NCBI GenBank assembly: GCA_913778765.1
Contig: CAJYXO010000070.1
Coordinates: 1-32,863, forward strand
Direction of reading: 5' to 3'
DNA from: an uncultured Massilia sp.
GTDB lineage: Bacteria > Pseudomonadota > Gammaproteobacteria > Burkholderiales > Burkholderiaceae_D
Length of the DNA stretch: 32,863 nucleotides
Every line of letters starts with the position of its first letter. Position 1 is the stretch's first letter. The notes beneath the pieces are model-generated. The model made no database searches and was not told the origin of the DNA. It saw only the letters and a program-made list of their open reading frames with translations. The position numbers and the translations under genes were made by a program. Positions 7,669 to 15,178 of this stretch are shown here, one piece after another.

Positions 7669-9747
7669 ATGACCAAGACCCTTGTCAGGGCCACATGCCC
7701 GCACGACTGCCCCGATACCTGCGCGATCCTCGTCACCGTGGAGGATGGCGTCGCGACGGAGGTCAAGGGCGATCCGGATCATCCGACGACGGCCGGGGTG
7801 CTGTGCACCAAGGTCTCGCGCTACGTCGACCGCACCTATCACCCGGAGCGCCTGTTGACGCCCATGCGCCGGGTCGGCAAGAAGGGCGAGGGACGTTTTG
7901 AGCCCATCAGCTGGGAGCAGGCCCTCGCCGACATCGCGGCGCGCCTGAAGCCGATCGCCGAACGCGATCCGCAAGCCATCCTGCCCTACAGTTACTGCGG
8001 CACCATGGGTCTGGTGCAGGGCGAGGCGATGGCGATGCGCTTCTTCAACAAGCTGGGCGCTTCCTTCCTTGATCGCACCGTGTGCGCGACCGCCGGTTTT
8101 ACGGGCTACAAATACACCATCGGTGGTTCGATCGGCACCGACATCGAACAGTTCCAGGATGCGAAGCTGATCCTGATCTGGGGCGGCAACCCGATCGCAT
8201 CGAACCTGCATTTCTGGATGCGTGTGCAGGAAGCCAAGCGCCGCGGCGCGAAACTGATCGCGATCGATCCTTATCGCTCGCTGACGGCCGAGAAATGCCA
8301 CCAGCACATCGCCGTCATGCCGGGCACGGACAGCGCGCTGGCGCTTGGCATGATGCACGTGCTGGTCAAGGAAAACCTGCTCGACCACGACTACATCGCC
8401 CGCCACACGCTCGGTTTCGGCCAGCTCAAGGACCGGGTGGCCGAATGGACGCCGGAGCGCACCGCCGCCACCTGCGGCATCACGGTGGAAGAGGTGGTGA
8501 ACCTGGCCCGCGAATATGGCCAGACTGCGATGAACGGCGAGCCGGTGGCGATCCGCATGAACTACGGCCTGCAACGCGTGCGCGGCGGCGGCATGGCGGT
8601 GCGCAACATCGCCTGCCTGCCGGCGCTGGTGGGCGCCTGGCGCCACCCGGCCGGCGGCGTGCAGCTGTCGACCTCCGGCTCGTTCCCGGCCAACAAGCTC
8701 AAGCTGCAGCGCCCGGACCTGCTGCAGGGGCGCCTCCCGCGCACCATCAACATGAACACCATCGGCGACGACCTGCTGAAGGACGCGTCCCCTGACTTCG
8801 GCCCGAGGATCGAAGCGGTTATCGTCTATAACGCGAACCCGGTGGCGATCGCCCCGGATTCGTCGAAGGTGCAGCGCGGCTTCGAGCGCGAAGATTTATT
8901 CACGGTGGTGCTGGAACACTTCCAGACCGACACCGCGGATTACGCGGACATCCTGCTGCCGGCCACCACCCAGCTCGAGCACGTCGACGCCCACCTGGCC
9001 TACGGCCACCTGTACATGATGGCGAACAACGCCGCCATTTCTCCGCTGGGCGAAGCGAAACCGAACACCGAGATCTTCCGCCTGATCGCGAAGGCGATGG
9101 GTTTTGACGACCCGCTGTTCATGGAGACCGACGACGAACTGGCCGCGCAGGCCTTTAATCAACAGGACGCGCGCGCCGTGCACTTCGACTGGGAATCCCT
9201 GAAGCGTACGGGCTGGAGCAAGCTGAACATGCCGGCGGCGCCCTTTGCCGAAGGCGGCTTCCCGACCCCGTCCGGCAAGTGCGAGTTCTATTCCGAATCG
9301 ATGCTGCACGACGGCCTCGATCCGCTGCCGAGCTATATCGCGAATTACGAATCCGTGGCATCCAACCCCGAACTGGCGGAAAAATATCCGTTGGCGATGA
9401 TTTCGCCGCCGGCCAGGAACTTCCTCAACTCTAGCTTTGTCAATGTCCAGAGCCTTCGCGCCACGGAAGGTGAACCGCACCTGGACATCCATCCCGCTGA
9501 CGCCGCTTCGCGCGGCATCGAGCACGGCGAGATGGTGCGCATCTTCAATGACCGGGGCTCGTTCGTCGCGCGCGCCCGTGTCACGCCCAAGGCGCGGGCC
9601 GGCCTGGTGGTCGGCCTGTCGATCTGGTGGAAAAAGCTCGCCAGCGACGGCAAGAACGCCAACGAAGTAACCAGCCAGCGCCTGACCGACATGGGCCGGG
9701 CGCCGACCTTTTACGACACGCTGGTGCAGGTGGAGAGGGCATCTTGA
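7669..9747 (+). CDS. Molybdopterin (bis-MGD) oxidoreductase, formate-dehydrogenase-like, cytoplasmic
   Basis: A 692-residue member of the DMSO reductase/formate dehydrogenase superfamily. The N-terminus binds a 4Fe-4S cluster through C10, C14, C18 and C46. The molybdopterin domains follow, with typical segments LILIWGGNPIASN, GAKLIAIDPYRS, DILLPATTQLEH, and the C-terminal cap beginning LDIHPADAASRG. No twin-arginine signal is present, so it should work in the cytoplasm. C139 (in RTVCATAG) lies where the Mo ligand (Ser, Cys or Sec) sits in relatives, but I cannot assign the ligand. No small iron-sulfur, membrane or maturation subunit is adjacent, so redox partner and substrate are unknown. It diverges from the amidohydrolase gene. 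Confidence 0.92.
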   Translation: MTKTLVRATCPHDCPDTCAILVTVEDGVATEVKGDPDHPTTAGVLCTKVSRYVDRTYHPERLLTPMRRVGKKGEGRFEPISWEQALADIAARLKPIAERDPQAILPYSYCGTMGLVQGEAMAMRFFNKLGASFLDRTVCATAGFTGYKYTIGGSIGTDIEQFQDAKLILIWGGNPIASNLHFWMRVQEAKRRGAKLIAIDPYRSLTAEKCHQHIAVMPGTDSALALGMMHVLVKENLLDHDYIARHTLGFGQLKDRVAEWTPERTAATCGITVEEVVNLAREYGQTAMNGEPVAIRMNYGLQRVRGGGMAVRNIACLPALVGAWRHPAGGVQLSTSGSFPANKLKLQRPDLLQGRLPRTINMNTIGDDLLKDASPDFGPRIEAVIVYNANPVAIAPDSSKVQRGFEREDLFTVVLEHFQTDTADYADILLPATTQLEHVDAHLAYGHLYMMANNAAISPLGEAKPNTEIFRLIAKAMGFDDPLFMETDDELAAQAFNQQDARAVHFDWESLKRTGWSKLNMPAAPFAEGGFPTPSGKCEFYSESMLHDGLDPLPSYIANYESVASNPELAEKYPLAMISPPARNFLNSSFVNVQSLRATEGEPHLDIHPADAASRGIEHGEMVRIFNDRGSFVARARVTPKARAGLVVGLSIWWKKLASDGKNANEVTSQRLTDMGRAPTFYDTLVQVERAS

Positions 9748-9768
9748 TAAACCTACTGCGCGTCGGAT

Positions 9769-9823
9769 TTTCGTCCTGCGATGCTCACCGTACCGTAAGT
9801 ACGGTTGCGCTTCTCGGACGAAA
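9769..9823. repeat. GTAC-core hairpin repeat (first copy)
   Basis: A hairpin with outer arms TTTCGTCC/GGACGAAA (9769-9776, 9816-9823) and an inner 7-bp stem ACCGTAC/GTACGGT with loop CGTAA. It lies between the molybdopterin enzyme gene and the aminopeptidase gene. It shares its CCGTAC...GTAC core with the hairpin at 15099-15177. No T-run follows, so it is probably a dispersed repeat, not a terminator. Confidence 0.6.
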
Positions 9824-9885
9824 CTCCTTCCGCTCGCTACGGTTTCTCAAGACGCCCCGAAGCAGCGCCATGAACCAACTGACAA

Positions 9886-11013
9886 ATGAAACTTTCGCGA
9901 TTTACCCCGCGGCTCCGTGCCGTGCTCCTTGCGGGCACGGCAGCGGGGCTGCTGGCCAGCTGCTCCACGCTGAACTACTACACCCAGGCGGCCCAGGGCC
10001 AGCTTGAACTCCTGTCGGACTCCCGTCCGATCGACGACTGGATCGCCGATCCCGGCACCAGCTCCAAACTGCGTCTCCGCCTGGAGACCGCGCGCCAGAT
10101 CCGCCGCTTCGCTGTTAGCGAAATGTCATTGCCGGATAATGATAGTTACAAGAAATACACCGCCCTCAAGCGCAAGTACGTGCTGTGGAACGTGGTCGCC
10201 ACGCCCGAGCTCTCGCTCAAGCCGCTGACCTGGTGCTTTCCGGTGGCCGGCTGCGTGAACTACCGCGGCTACTACGACAAGGATGCGGCCGAGGCCTATG
10301 CGCTGGACCTGAAGGCGCAGGGCAACGACGTCGAGGTCGGCGGCGTGCCGGCCTACTCGACCCTGGGCTGGTTCAGCGACCCGCTGATCTCCACCTTCAT
10401 CAACTACCCCGATGCCGAACTGGCGCGCATGATCTTCCACGAGCTGGCGCACCAGATCGCGTACGCGCCGGGCGATTCGCAGTTCAATGAATCCTTCGCC
10501 AGCACGGTGGAGGAGGTCGGCGTGGAGCGCTGGCTGGACCGTTTCGGCAACCAGGCCATGCGCGACGGTTATGCCCGCTACAAGAGCCGCAAGCACGATT
10601 TCCTGGCGCTGCTGCTCAAGTACCGCAAGGCCCTCGAACAGAACTATGCCGTGGTCGACCGCAGCGACAACGAAAAGCGCGCCATCAAGGCCCGCCTGTT
10701 CATGGAGCTGAAGGACGAATACCAGGTCCTGAAGGGCAACTGGGGCGGCTATGCCGGCTATGACCGCTTCTTCGAACAGCCGCTGTCGAATGCCCACCTG
10801 GCCTCGATCGCGACCTACGAAGACTTCGTGCCGGCCTTCCGCGCCATGCTCCGGCGTGACGGCAGCTTCCCGCGCTTTTACAAGTCGGTCAAGCGCCTGG
10901 CCGAGCTGGACCGCGCCGACCGCCACCGCGTCCTGAAGGCCCTGGCGCCGCCGATACCGAGCGCGCCGCTGATGGTGCAGCGCAGCGAGGCGCCGGCCCT
11001 CGGCAAGCACTAG
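9886..11013 (+). CDS. Lipoprotein zinc aminopeptidase (predicted aminopeptidase, COG4324 type)
   Basis: A 375-residue protein with a lipoprotein signal: a basic start, a hydrophobic stretch and lipobox LLASC with the lipidated Cys at residue 26 (Ser at +2 favours the outer membrane). The body carries HELAH (185-189), the HExxH zinc-binding motif of metallopeptidases, within MIFHELAHQIAYA. NESFASTVEE follows, a likely source of the third zinc ligand. Length and motifs fit the predicted aminopeptidase family in betaproteobacteria, which is poorly studied experimentally. No strong Shine-Dalgarno site precedes the ATG at 9886. A strong hairpin and a T-run follow the stop codon, separating it from fadD. 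Confidence 0.85.
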   Translation: MKLSRFTPRLRAVLLAGTAAGLLASCSTLNYYTQAAQGQLELLSDSRPIDDWIADPGTSSKLRLRLETARQIRRFAVSEMSLPDNDSYKKYTALKRKYVLWNVVATPELSLKPLTWCFPVAGCVNYRGYYDKDAAEAYALDLKAQGNDVEVGGVPAYSTLGWFSDPLISTFINYPDAELARMIFHELAHQIAYAPGDSQFNESFASTVEEVGVERWLDRFGNQAMRDGYARYKSRKHDFLALLLKYRKALEQNYAVVDRSDNEKRAIKARLFMELKDEYQVLKGNWGGYAGYDRFFEQPLSNAHLASIATYEDFVPAFRAMLRRDGSFPRFYKSVKRLAELDRADRHRVLKALAPPIPSAPLMVQRSEAPALGKH

Positions 11014-11044
11014 AATTCGTGTTCGAAATGCTTTAATAATGCTT

Positions 11045-11069
11045 GCTATCGGGCGCGCTGCCCGATAGC
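11045..11069. repeat. Perfect 10-bp hairpin downstream of the aminopeptidase gene
   Basis: GCTATCGGGC and GCCCGATAGC form a perfect 10-bp stem with a GCGCT loop. It follows the aminopeptidase stop by about 30 bases. No T-run follows immediately, so it may protect the mRNA end or act with the T-run at 11102. Confidence 0.65.
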
Positions 11070-11088
11070 ATCATGGAAATCAACTCAA

Positions 11089-11109
11089 GCACGACCGTGC
11101 GTTTTTTTT
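11089..11109 (+). terminator. Possible terminator before fadD
   Basis: A short GCAC-GACC-GTGC hairpin (11089-11100) is followed by G and eight Ts (11102-11109). The stem is short, but the T-run is the longest in this region. It lies between the aminopeptidase gene and the fadD ATG at 11157, so it would end the upstream transcript or attenuate fadD. Confidence 0.5.
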
Positions 11110-11156
11110 CGGTCGGGCCGCCCATACAGAATAAAACCACTGGAGACAGGCACCCG

Positions 11157-12839
11157 ATGGACAAGATTTGGCTCAAGTCGTACCCACCCGGCGTTCCCGC
11201 TGAAATCGACCCCGACCAGTATGGCTCCCTGGTGCAGATGCTGGAGGAGTCGTTCCAGAAGTACGCGGCGAACAACGCCTTCGTCTGCATGGACAAGTTC
11301 CTCACCTATGCGGAACTGGACAGCATGTCGAAGCGCCTGGCGGCCTGGCTGCAAAGCCGCGGCATGGCCAAGGGGGCGCGCGTGGCGGTAATGATGCCGA
11401 ACGTGCTGCAATATCCGGTGGCGCTGGCGGCGATCCTGCGCGCCGGCTACACGGTGGTGAATGTGAACCCGCTGTACACGCCGCGCGAGCTCGAACACCA
11501 GCTGAAGGACTCGGGCAGCGAGGCCATCATCGTGCTCGAGAACTTCGCGCACACGCTGCAGCAGGTGATGGGCAAGACCCCGGTGCGCCACGTGGTGGTG
11601 GCGAGCATGGGCGAGATGCTGGGTGGCGCCAAGGGCATGCTGGTGAACTTCGTGGTCCGCAACGTCAAGAAGATGGTGCCGGACTACTCGCTGCCGAGCA
11701 GCGTGCGCTTCAAGGACGCGCTGGCGCAGGGCGCGCGCATGCCTTTCCAGGCGGCGCAGCTGAAGAACACCGACGTCGCCTTCCTGCAGTACACCGGCGG
11801 CACCACCGGCGTGTCGAAGGGCGCGACCCTGACGCACCGGAACGTGATCGCCAACCTGCTGCAATCGGAAGCCTGGTCGGCGGTGGCGATGAACCGGCCG
11901 CCGGCGGTGGAGCACCCGATCATCGTGTGCGCGCTGCCGCTGTACCACATCTTCGCGCTGACGGTGTGCGCGCTGTGGGGCATGCGGGTGGGCGCGCTGA
12001 ACATCCTGATTCCGAACCCGCGCGACATCCCGGGCTTCATCAAGGAACTGGGCAAGTACAAGTTCAATGCGCTGCCGGCGGTGAACACGCTGTACAACGC
12101 GCTGGTGAACCATCCGGACTTCCGGCACCTGGACTTCTCGGGCCTGAAGCTGTCGAACGGCGGCGGCATGGCGGTGCAGCAGGCCGTCAACGACCAGTGG
12201 AAGGCCATCACCGGCGCCCACATCATCGAGGGCTACGGCCTGTCGGAGACCTCGCCGGTGGCCACCGCGAACCGCTGCGACATCTCCTCGTTCACGGGCA
12301 CGATCGGCCTGCCGATCCCGTCGACCGAGGTGGCGATCCTGGACGACGACGGCAAGGCGCTGCCGCTGGGCAGCGTCGGCGAGATTGCGATCCGCGGCCC
12401 GCAGGTGATGGCCGGCTACTGGAACCGCCCGGACGAAACGGCCAAGGTCATGACCCCGGACGGCTGGTTCAAGTCGGGCGACATCGGCATCATGGACGAC
12501 AACGGCTACGTGAAGATCGTCGACCGCAAGAAGGACATGATCCTGGTCTCGGGCTTCAATGTGTATCCGAACGAACTGGAAGGCGTGATCGCGGCGCACC
12601 CCGGCGTGATGGAGTGCGCGGTGATCGGCGTGCCGGACGAGCATTCCGGCGAAGCGGTCAAGGTGTTCGTGGTCAAGAAGGACCCGAACCTGACCGCCGA
12701 ACAGCTGATGGACTACTGCAAGCGCGAGTTCACCGGCTACAAGAAACCGAAGTACATCGAGTTCCGCAGCGAGCTGCCGAAGACCAACGTCGGCAAGATC
12801 CTGCGGCGTGCGCTGCGCGAGGAAAAGCAGGCTGCATAG
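11157..12839 (+). CDS. fadD: Long-chain fatty acid-CoA ligase (FadD), first paralogue
   Basis: A 560-residue adenylate-forming enzyme that activates long-chain fatty acids to acyl-CoA with ATP, the entry step to beta-oxidation. Motifs in order: P-loop YTGGTTGVSKGA (about 212-223); adenine-binding YGLSETSP with E364; D442 in GWFKSGDIG; hinge DRKKDMILVSGFNVYPNE (R457); and catalytic lysine K547 in TNVGKILRR. Length matches E. coli FadD. The start at 11157 is taken because it aligns with the second paralogue (both begin MDK-WL-SY) and TGGAGA lies upstream; the open frame extends further up through a T-run and hairpin that look non-coding. It is followed by a second fadD copy after a palindromic repeat pair. 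Confidence 0.95.
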   Translation: MDKIWLKSYPPGVPAEIDPDQYGSLVQMLEESFQKYAANNAFVCMDKFLTYAELDSMSKRLAAWLQSRGMAKGARVAVMMPNVLQYPVALAAILRAGYTVVNVNPLYTPRELEHQLKDSGSEAIIVLENFAHTLQQVMGKTPVRHVVVASMGEMLGGAKGMLVNFVVRNVKKMVPDYSLPSSVRFKDALAQGARMPFQAAQLKNTDVAFLQYTGGTTGVSKGATLTHRNVIANLLQSEAWSAVAMNRPPAVEHPIIVCALPLYHIFALTVCALWGMRVGALNILIPNPRDIPGFIKELGKYKFNALPAVNTLYNALVNHPDFRHLDFSGLKLSNGGGMAVQQAVNDQWKAITGAHIIEGYGLSETSPVATANRCDISSFTGTIGLPIPSTEVAILDDDGKALPLGSVGEIAIRGPQVMAGYWNRPDETAKVMTPDGWFKSGDIGIMDDNGYVKIVDRKKDMILVSGFNVYPNELEGVIAAHPGVMECAVIGVPDEHSGEAVKVFVVKKDPNLTAEQLMDYCKREFTGYKKPKYIEFRSELPKTNVGKILRRALREEKQAA

Positions 12840-12852
12840 TTGGCGTTATTCC

Positions 12853-12940
12853 CGTCGTCCCCGCGCAGGCGGGGACCCAAGTTCTGTTAGCGCTGACGAA
12901 ATGCGTGCAAACTTGGGTCCCCGCCTTCGCGGGGACGACG
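12853..12940. repeat. Composite palindromic repeat pair (copy A, between the fadD paralogues)
   Basis: Two half-units, CGTCGTCCCCGCGCAGGCGG onward (12853-12884) and its inverse ending CGGGGACGACG (12909-12940), flank a ~25-base centre. The whole ~90-bp unit is the reverse complement of the element at 26428-26516. The central bases are also similar: TGCGTTTCGTTAGG in one, TGCATTTCGTCAGC-like in the other, read in the same sense. This is a dispersed REP/BIME-like element, not a pair of chance hairpins. Confidence 0.85.
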
Positions 12941-12972
12941 TTTGTATAGATTGAAAAAGAAGAGGCAATCAC

Positions 12973-14646
12973 ATGGACAAATTCTGGCTGGAGTCGTACG
13001 AGGCGGGCGTACCGGCGGAGATCGACTGGACCCAATACCGCTCCCTCACGCACCTGCTGGAAGAGGCCTTCCAGAAGTACGCAGGCCGCCCCGCCTATGC
13101 CTGCATGGGCAAGTCCATGAGCTTTGCGGAACTCGACAGGCTGTCCGCACGCATGGCGGCGTGGCTGCAGAGCCGCGGCCTGCAGCCGGGCGCGCGCGTC
13201 GCCATCATGCTGCCGAACGTGCTGCAGTATCCGGTGGCGATGGCGGCCGTCCTGCGCGCCGGCTACACCATCGTCAACGTCAATCCGCTGTACACCCCGC
13301 GCGAGCTGGAGCACCAGCTGAACGACTCGGGCGCCGAAGCCATCGTGGTGCTGGAAAACTTCGCCCACACGGTGGCGGAAGTGGTCGGCAAGACCAGGGT
13401 GAAACACGTCATCGTCGGCAGCATGGGCGACCTGCTGGGCGCGAAGGGCCTGATCGTCAACTTCGTGGTCCGCACCGTCAAGAAGATGGTCCCGGCATGG
13501 TCGATTCCGGGCGCGGTGCCGTTCAAGCGCGTGCTGCTTGACGGCGCGCGCCACAGCCTCAAGCCGGTCCAGGTCGGCCACGACGACATCGCCTTCCTCC
13601 AGTACACCGGCGGCACCACCGGCGTGTCGAAGGGCGCGGTCCTGCTGCACAAGCACGTGATCGCCAACGTGCTGCAGAACGAAGCCTGGTTCGGCCCGAC
13701 CCTGGCCAAGGCCGGCGCCGACCTGCAGTTCGTGTGCGCGCTGCCGCTGTACCACATCTATGCGCTGACCGTCTGCGCCCTGCTGGGCCTGCGCGTGGGC
13801 GGCATGAACCTCTTGATCCCGAACCCGCGCGACATTGGCGGCTTCATCAAGGAGCTGCGCAGCTACCGCATCAACGTGTTCCCGGCCGTGAACACCCTGT
13901 ACAACGGCCTGCTGAACCATCCGGACTTCGCCGGCCTCGATTTCTCGGGCCTGCTGGTCTGCCCGGGCGGCGGCATGGCGGTGCAGAAGCCGGTGGCCGA
14001 TCAATGGCTGCAGCTGACCGGCATCCCGATCGTCGAAGGCTACGGCCTGTCCGAGACGTCGCCGGTGGTGAGCGCCAACCGCTGCGACATCACCGACTTC
14101 ACCGGCACCATCGGCCTGCCGCTGCCCTCGACCGAGATCCGCATCCTCGACGAAGCCAACAACGAAGTCCCGTTCGGCACCGCCGGCGAGATCTCGGTGC
14201 GCGGCCCGCAGGTGATGGCCGGCTACTGGCAGCGTCCGGACGAAACGGCCAAGGTCATGACCCCGGACGGCTTCTTCAAGACCGGCGACATCGGCATCAT
14301 GAACGAGCAGGGCTACATCAAGATCGTCGACCGCAAGAAGGACATGATCCTGGTCTCGGGTTTCAACGTCTATCCGAACGAAGTCGAGGAAGTCGTCGCC
14401 AGCCACCCTGGCGTGCTGGAAGTGGCCTGCGTCGGCGTGCCGGACCAGCACTCGGGCGAGGCGGTCAAGCTGTACGTGGTCAAGAAGGACAAGGGCCTGA
14501 GCAAGGAAGAGCTGATCGAATACTGCCGCGACCAGCTGACCGGCTACAAGCGCCCGAAGTACATCGAGTTCCGCGAGACGCTGCCGAAGACGAACGTCGG
14601 CAAGATCCTGCGGCGCGAACTGCGCGACGAAAAGCAGCCGGCCTGA
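12973..14646 (+). CDS. fadD: Long-chain fatty acid-CoA ligase (FadD), second paralogue
   Basis: A 557-residue acyl-CoA synthetase closely similar to the gene just upstream along its whole length, so the pair arose by tandem duplication. It keeps every catalytic motif: YTGGTTGVSKGA (about 211-222), YGLSETSP, GFFKTGDIG, DRKKDMILVSGFNVYPNE, and TNVGKILRRELR with the catalytic lysine. AGAGG lies upstream of the ATG. The two copies differ mostly in the N-terminal acyl-binding half (for example AWSIPGAVPFKRVLLDGARH against DYSLPSSVRFKDALAQGARM), which may reflect different chain-length preference. Pseudomonas also has a fadD1-fadD2 tandem with divided chain-length roles. A terminator follows the stop codon. 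Confidence 0.95.
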   Translation: MDKFWLESYEAGVPAEIDWTQYRSLTHLLEEAFQKYAGRPAYACMGKSMSFAELDRLSARMAAWLQSRGLQPGARVAIMLPNVLQYPVAMAAVLRAGYTIVNVNPLYTPRELEHQLNDSGAEAIVVLENFAHTVAEVVGKTRVKHVIVGSMGDLLGAKGLIVNFVVRTVKKMVPAWSIPGAVPFKRVLLDGARHSLKPVQVGHDDIAFLQYTGGTTGVSKGAVLLHKHVIANVLQNEAWFGPTLAKAGADLQFVCALPLYHIYALTVCALLGLRVGGMNLLIPNPRDIGGFIKELRSYRINVFPAVNTLYNGLLNHPDFAGLDFSGLLVCPGGGMAVQKPVADQWLQLTGIPIVEGYGLSETSPVVSANRCDITDFTGTIGLPLPSTEIRILDEANNEVPFGTAGEISVRGPQVMAGYWQRPDETAKVMTPDGFFKTGDIGIMNEQGYIKIVDRKKDMILVSGFNVYPNEVEEVVASHPGVLEVACVGVPDQHSGEAVKLYVVKKDKGLSKEELIEYCRDQLTGYKRPKYIEFRETLPKTNVGKILRRELRDEKQPA

Positions 14647-14665
14647 CGCCGCCGCGCCTGTGCGA

Positions 14666-14700
14666 ACGCGCCGTGCTGTGGACGCAGCCGGCGCGTTTTT
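14666..14700 (+). terminator. Rho-independent terminator after fadD
   Basis: ACGCGCC (14666-14672) pairs with GGCGCGT (14690-14696), with a further GCTG/CAGC pairing inside, and TTTTT follows. It lies about 20 bases after the stop of the second fadD, so the small lipoprotein gene downstream probably has its own promoter or depends on read-through. Confidence 0.8.
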
Positions 14701-14750
14701 CCCTGGTGGTGCATCATGCTGCTTTTGAAGAGAAACTGCGTGAGGCCGAA

Positions 14751-15089
14751 ATGACAAGAATCCTGTCGATCGTTCTGTTACTGCTGGCCCTGTGCGGCTG
14801 CGACGGGCCACGCACTTGGCCGGTGGAGAAATTCGATGCCGCCGTGTGGCGGGCGGCGCCGGAACAGGAGCGATACAAATTCGTACAAGACCTGATTGCG
14901 AGCCGGCGCCTGATCGGCAAGAACATGACGGAGATCGTCGAGCTCCTCGGGCCGCCCTCGTACGAATCGAAGCTGCCCAGCCTGACCTATCTGGTCACGT
15001 CGGGCGACAAGGGCTTCGGCCAGGTCTATATGCTGGACGTTCACTTCGCCGATGGCAAGGTCCGCGACCTCATGATCCGCGGCGGTTGA
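14751..15089 (+). CDS. Small lipoprotein with a BamE/SmpA-like domain
   Basis: A 112-residue predicted lipoprotein. The signal is MTRIL plus a leucine-rich stretch and lipobox LCGC, with the lipidated Cys at residue 17. Asp follows at +2, which in enterobacteria tends to retain lipoproteins in the inner membrane. The rest has KNMTEIVELLGPPSYES, resembling the helix-turn of BamE/SmpA-type domains, and a strand-rich C-terminus (VYMLDVHFADGKVRDLMI). GAGG six bases upstream supports the ATG at 14751. The open frame continues far upstream but only as an off-frame reading of fadD. Function unknown; the BamE resemblance is weak and structural, so a role in outer-membrane assembly should not be assumed. 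Confidence 0.8.
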   Translation: MTRILSIVLLLLALCGCDGPRTWPVEKFDAAVWRAAPEQERYKFVQDLIASRRLIGKNMTEIVELLGPPSYESKLPSLTYLVTSGDKGFGQVYMLDVHFADGKVRDLMIRGG

Positions 15090-15098
15090 GCGCCTAAT

Positions 15099-15177
15099 AA
15101 AGCCCGCATGGCGGCGTTGCACCGTCTCGCCGTACTAACGTACTGTCTTCGACGGTGCGCCTTGCCCTGCAGGCTTT
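15099..15177. repeat. GTAC-core hairpin repeat (second copy) between convergent genes
   Basis: A long imperfect hairpin: outer arms AAAGCC (15099-15104) / GGCTTT (15172-15177), middle arms GCACCGTC (15119-15126) / GACGGTGC (15151-15158), and a GTAC-TAAC-GTAC core. It fills the gap between the convergent lipoprotein and phoD genes, and T-rich flanks on either side could let it terminate both transcripts. The core matches the 9769-9823 element. Confidence 0.65.
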
Positions 15178-15178
15178 C

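Noticed and set aside
9870..9886. ATG at 9870 just before the aminopeptidase gene
   Set aside because: It is in a different frame from the aminopeptidase and leads to a short reading without family features. The ATG at 9886 begins a proper lipoprotein signal.
12841..12945. Short coding frames reading through the palindromic repeats (peptides like VPAKAGTQ and TWVPAFAGTT)
   Set aside because: These peptides recur wherever this repeat family occurs and reflect the DNA palindrome, not genes.
12730..14811. Long minus-strand open frames opposite the fadD genes and the ABC exporter (also 17301-19397)
   Set aside because: They mirror strongly supported genes and have His/Arg/Val/Gln-rich antisense composition with no motifs.
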